22,214 bases of DNA from positions 1 to 22,214 of the IMG/VR virus record IMGVR_UViG_3300025887_000159, one strand, 5' to 3'. The notes under the pieces were generated by a model that saw nothing but the letters and a program-made list of their open reading frames with translations, was not told the origin of the DNA and did not search any database. The stretch is from a virus. Positions 20,445-22,214 of this stretch are shown here, piece after piece. Each line of letters starts with the position of its first letter. Position 1 is the stretch's first letter. A program made the translations under genes and the position numbers.

Positions 20445-20614
20445 TGGAATATTTTATAATGCTATTTGGTATAGTAGGTGTTGGATATACATCATATATG
20501 ATTGGGCTTCGTGATGGTGGAGCTAAAATGATTGATTCGCTTGAATTTCTTAAAATAATAGTTGTTGATGAAAATGACAATGTAGCGCCAAATAAGTCGT
20601 ACGATTCTAAATAG
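20444..20614 (+). CDS. Small single-span membrane protein, unknown (56 aa)
   Basis: GAGGA at 20430-20434 nine bases before ATG 20444. Residues 3-22 (FIMLFGIVGVGYTSYMIG) form one hydrophobic helix ahead of a charged tail beginning LRDGGAKMIDSLEFL. Last gene of the small-gene operon. No family recognised. Confidence 0.55.
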   Translation: MEYFIMLFGIVGVGYTSYMIGLRDGGAKMIDSLEFLKIIVVDENDNVAPNKSYDSK

Positions 20615-20629
20615 TAAGAAAAAAAATAT

Positions 20630-20637
20630 TATAAATA
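20630..20637 (+). promoter_or_regulatory. T4-type late promoter box TATAAATA before the 455-aa gene
   Basis: Exact TATAAATA, 16 bases after the previous stop and 39 bases before ATG 20677. The predicted start near 20643 would keep AAAAGGAG (20654-20661) in the leader. Together with the early promoter that overlaps its downstream side, this gene could be read both early and late. Confidence 0.5.
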
Positions 20638-20641
20638 GTAT

Positions 20642-20670
20642 TGTACATTTACCAAAAGGAGTGTTATAAT
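20642..20670 (+). promoter_or_regulatory. Early sigma-70 promoter directly against the 455-aa gene start
   Basis: TGTACA at 20642-20647 (one mismatch to the others), a 17-base spacer and TATAAT at 20665-20670 with extended TG. The expected start falls at or beside ATG 20677, so RNA from this promoter would have almost no leader and would not contain the AAAAGGAG at 20654-20661. Confidence 0.7.
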
Positions 20671-20676
20671 ACAATT

Positions 20677-22044
20677 ATGAAAAGCTTTTTATCCACATTA
20701 GAACCAATTCGTGAAGCTGTTAGACTTGCTCCCAGCCAACTTAAAAAACCTAATGCTAATACAGGTGAAGCTCGTATTGACATTTTAGCGCGACTCATTA
20801 GAGATGGAATGCCACTTGAATTGGCCAAGGGTGGAACCTTTAAAGTAACTGAAATTGAAGATGCTTTAGCTCAGACTGAAATATTTAAAAAGTTAGGCCA
20901 GCCATTTAATCTCCATGGCAATGGTAAAACCATTAGTTCATCAGATCTTGGTAAGAGTAAAGTCTTCGGCGGAGGTGGTGGAGCCGGCGGTGGAACTCTT
21001 AATACCAAGATTACTGAAAGTCATCAATGCGTTATATGTCAGGCAATGCTTGATAATGGTATTCAAGAAGAAGACTTCTTTATACAAGAAGATATTCTTA
21101 AAGCTGCATATAAAAGAGTTTATGTTGATGCCTCATTTGAAGAAATACTAGGTGTGGAAGATGGTTGGTTCCACTCATCATATGAGTCTGCTAAGATCTT
21201 AGTCAAAGAAGGTTATATTAATAAGTCTCAAACATTCCATAGAAACAGTAAATTAATGAATACTGTTTACGCTTTTAAAAACGTAGCATATAAAAATTCA
21301 GATCAAAAACCAATTAAAGATGATAAGTGGAATCCTGGAGACTTCTGGGCTGTTGAAAAATCATTTAATCTTAAATCTCTTGATACAAGTTCAATTGCTG
21401 CTTATAATAAGTCACTACTACAAGCATTTGTTGATCGCCAATTGGTTGGTATATCCCTTAAGCTAGTCAAAAAGAAAGCAAAAGCTAAAGAATATAACAT
21501 TAAACTCCCACCTGATACTGATGATCATAAGCTACTTAAAATACTTCTCCAAGGCGAAACTCGTGGAACTTTCTGGTCAAACAAGGGTGCTACTATTCTC
21601 TTTGACGAAGGTAAATTTGAATTAAGAGCTGGTTCAGCAGGTGGGGCTATCAAAGGTGAAATTGCTCTTAAAACTGCCAGAGGCGGCGGTGCTGGTTATG
21701 GCATTATGTCAGATGCTATGAAACTTGTATTTAGAAAGAAAATACCAGACAATGGTAAAATCAATCAACTAGCAAAGAAAATAGTTAAAGGTGATAAAAG
21801 ATCAATTAAAGTATTTTTTGAACTGTATAATCATTTCTATAAGAATGATACGGTTGAAAACTTTGAAAAAGAATTATCACAAAAGGATGTTTATTGGGTT
21901 GGTTCTAAATTGGCATGTCTATATGTTGTATACAATGTTGATAAGAATACTGGAACCAAAGCTAATCGATGGCTAACTAAAATTATTAATTATGCTGGAT
22001 CTAAATCGGAAGATTCAAGCGCGTACGTAAAGGTATACGAATAA
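20677..22044 (+). CDS. Large protein of unknown function (455 aa)
   Basis: Start is taken as ATG 20677; the TTG at 20641 would lie inside the promoter. Residues 1-92 contain a short helical region and IRDGMPLELAKGGTF, then a Gly-rich linker at 98-106, then C118-x-x-C121, and a body with WNPGDFWAVEK and VGISLKLVKKKAKA. The layout (small N-domain, Gly-rich linker, D-T/N-T-K-x-T-E, W-N-P-x-D-x-W block) recurs in large hypothetical proteins of T4-like marine phages. I do not know the function. The segment IKGEIALKTARGGGAG is unusual. The stop overlaps the next ATG as TAATG. Confidence 0.8.
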   Translation: MKSFLSTLEPIREAVRLAPSQLKKPNANTGEARIDILARLIRDGMPLELAKGGTFKVTEIEDALAQTEIFKKLGQPFNLHGNGKTISSSDLGKSKVFGGGGGAGGGTLNTKITESHQCVICQAMLDNGIQEEDFFIQEDILKAAYKRVYVDASFEEILGVEDGWFHSSYESAKILVKEGYINKSQTFHRNSKLMNTVYAFKNVAYKNSDQKPIKDDKWNPGDFWAVEKSFNLKSLDTSSIAAYNKSLLQAFVDRQLVGISLKLVKKKAKAKEYNIKLPPDTDDHKLLKILLQGETRGTFWSNKGATILFDEGKFELRAGSAGGAIKGEIALKTARGGGAGYGIMSDAMKLVFRKKIPDNGKINQLAKKIVKGDKRSIKVFFELYNHFYKNDTVENFEKELSQKDVYWVGSKLACLYVVYNVDKNTGTKANRWLTKIINYAGSKSEDSSAYVKVYE

Positions 22045-22214
22045 TGAAAGGCTTTAAAACACAATTGGCTGAAGCCGCAGGAAAGAACACCCACATGACT
22101 CATATTGAAGATTTGATCCTCGATGGTGGAGTTAAGGGAGCGCGCCAAGCTATACTCGCATTGAGATCATTGCGAGATATGCTATCCGGTAATGCAAAAT
22201 CTGCAGTAGACGTC
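22044..22214 (+). CDS. Start of an unknown protein, cut by the window edge
   Basis: ATG 22044 overlaps the previous stop and the frame stays open to the end (57 codons). The opening MTHIEDLILDGG followed by ARQAILALRSLRDML resembles the N-terminus of a conserved large phage protein family in marine T4-like phages whose continuation often has a KWDGAP motif; that motif would lie outside the window, so this is only a suggestion. GAAAGGC after the ATG is not a ribosome site; coupling to the upstream gene is likely. Confidence 0.6.
   Translation, partial: MKGFKTQLAEAAGKNTHMTHIEDLILDGGVKGARQAILALRSLRDMLSGNAKSAVDV

Noticed and set aside
20641-20676. Upstream TTG start giving the 455-aa protein 12 more residues
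   Set aside because: The TTG lies in the -35 region of an early promoter, has no ribosome site, and the extra residues (YIYQKECYNTI) are coded by promoter sequence.
1-22214. CRISPR array, insertion sequence, integrase or attachment site
   Set aside because: No regularly spaced repeats, transposase or integrase motif, or terminal inverted repeats were seen. The tRNA-Arg is intact but has no integrase beside it.

Overview
This window reads as one continuous stretch of a lytic T4-like (tevenvirus/kyanovirus-type) tailed phage genome. Every convincing gene is on the + strand, genes are packed with ATGA/TAATG overlaps, and the base composition is AT-rich. Hallmarks are a family B DNA polymerase (gp43), a UvsX recombinase and a gp41 replicative helicase in the T4 order uvsX-x-41, a T4-type dCMP hydroxymethylase (gp42), T4-style late promoter boxes (TATAAATA) and early promoters for host sigma-70 polymerase. 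Extra host-like genes (Hsp20, GroES-like co-chaperonin, ThyX, MazG-like pyrophosphohydrolases, ribosomal protein bS21) are typical of marine T4-like phages. The host is probably an AT-rich Gram-negative marine bacterium, but nothing in the window identifies it.

Layout. 1-1860: tail of an upstream gene, a GT-A glycosyltransferase-like gene, a terminator-like hairpin, a small heat shock protein with a hairpin that could mask its ribosome binding site, a tiny membrane protein and a terminator. 1860-7370: DNA polymerase, then a second early operon with an Sm-like protein, a MazG-like enzyme, a possible archaeo-eukaryotic-primase-like protein, a GroES-like co-chaperonin, an SNase-type nuclease and a likely PD-(D/E)XK nuclease. 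7380-9340: nucleotide-pool operon (dNTP pyrophosphohydrolase-like, dCMP hydroxymethylase, dCMP deaminase, acidic protein) ending in tRNA-Arg(UCU). 9340-10070: small proteins, two of them membrane proteins. 10056-15060: a tightly packed five-gene operon encoding inositol-3-phosphate synthase-like protein, HAD phosphatase-like protein, an HhH protein resembling alpha-glutamyl/putrescinyl-thymine pyrophosphorylases and 5-hmdU DNA kinases, an SGNH-hydrolase-like protein and a DNA C5-cytosine methyltransferase-like protein with an altered AdoMet motif. 15030-18960: bS21, UvsX, a small protein in the gene 40 position, gp41 helicase, a small membrane protein and ThyX. 18980-20614: seven small unknown genes. 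20640-22214: a 455-residue unknown protein and the start of another.

How it may work together. The pool enzymes can convert dCTP to dCMP, then to hm-dCMP (gp42) or to dUMP and dTMP (deaminase, ThyX), so the phage DNA probably carries 5-hydroxymethylcytosine. The 10-15 kb operon then looks like a post-replicative base hypermodification module, possibly building an inositol-derived or related decoration on hmC. That proposal is the most interesting thing in the window. The individual family calls are sequence-based, but the pathway is inference.

Eight promoters share TTTACA (or a close variant), an exact 17-base spacer, and an extended TGN-TATAAT box. Three of them are buried in the 3' ends of upstream genes.
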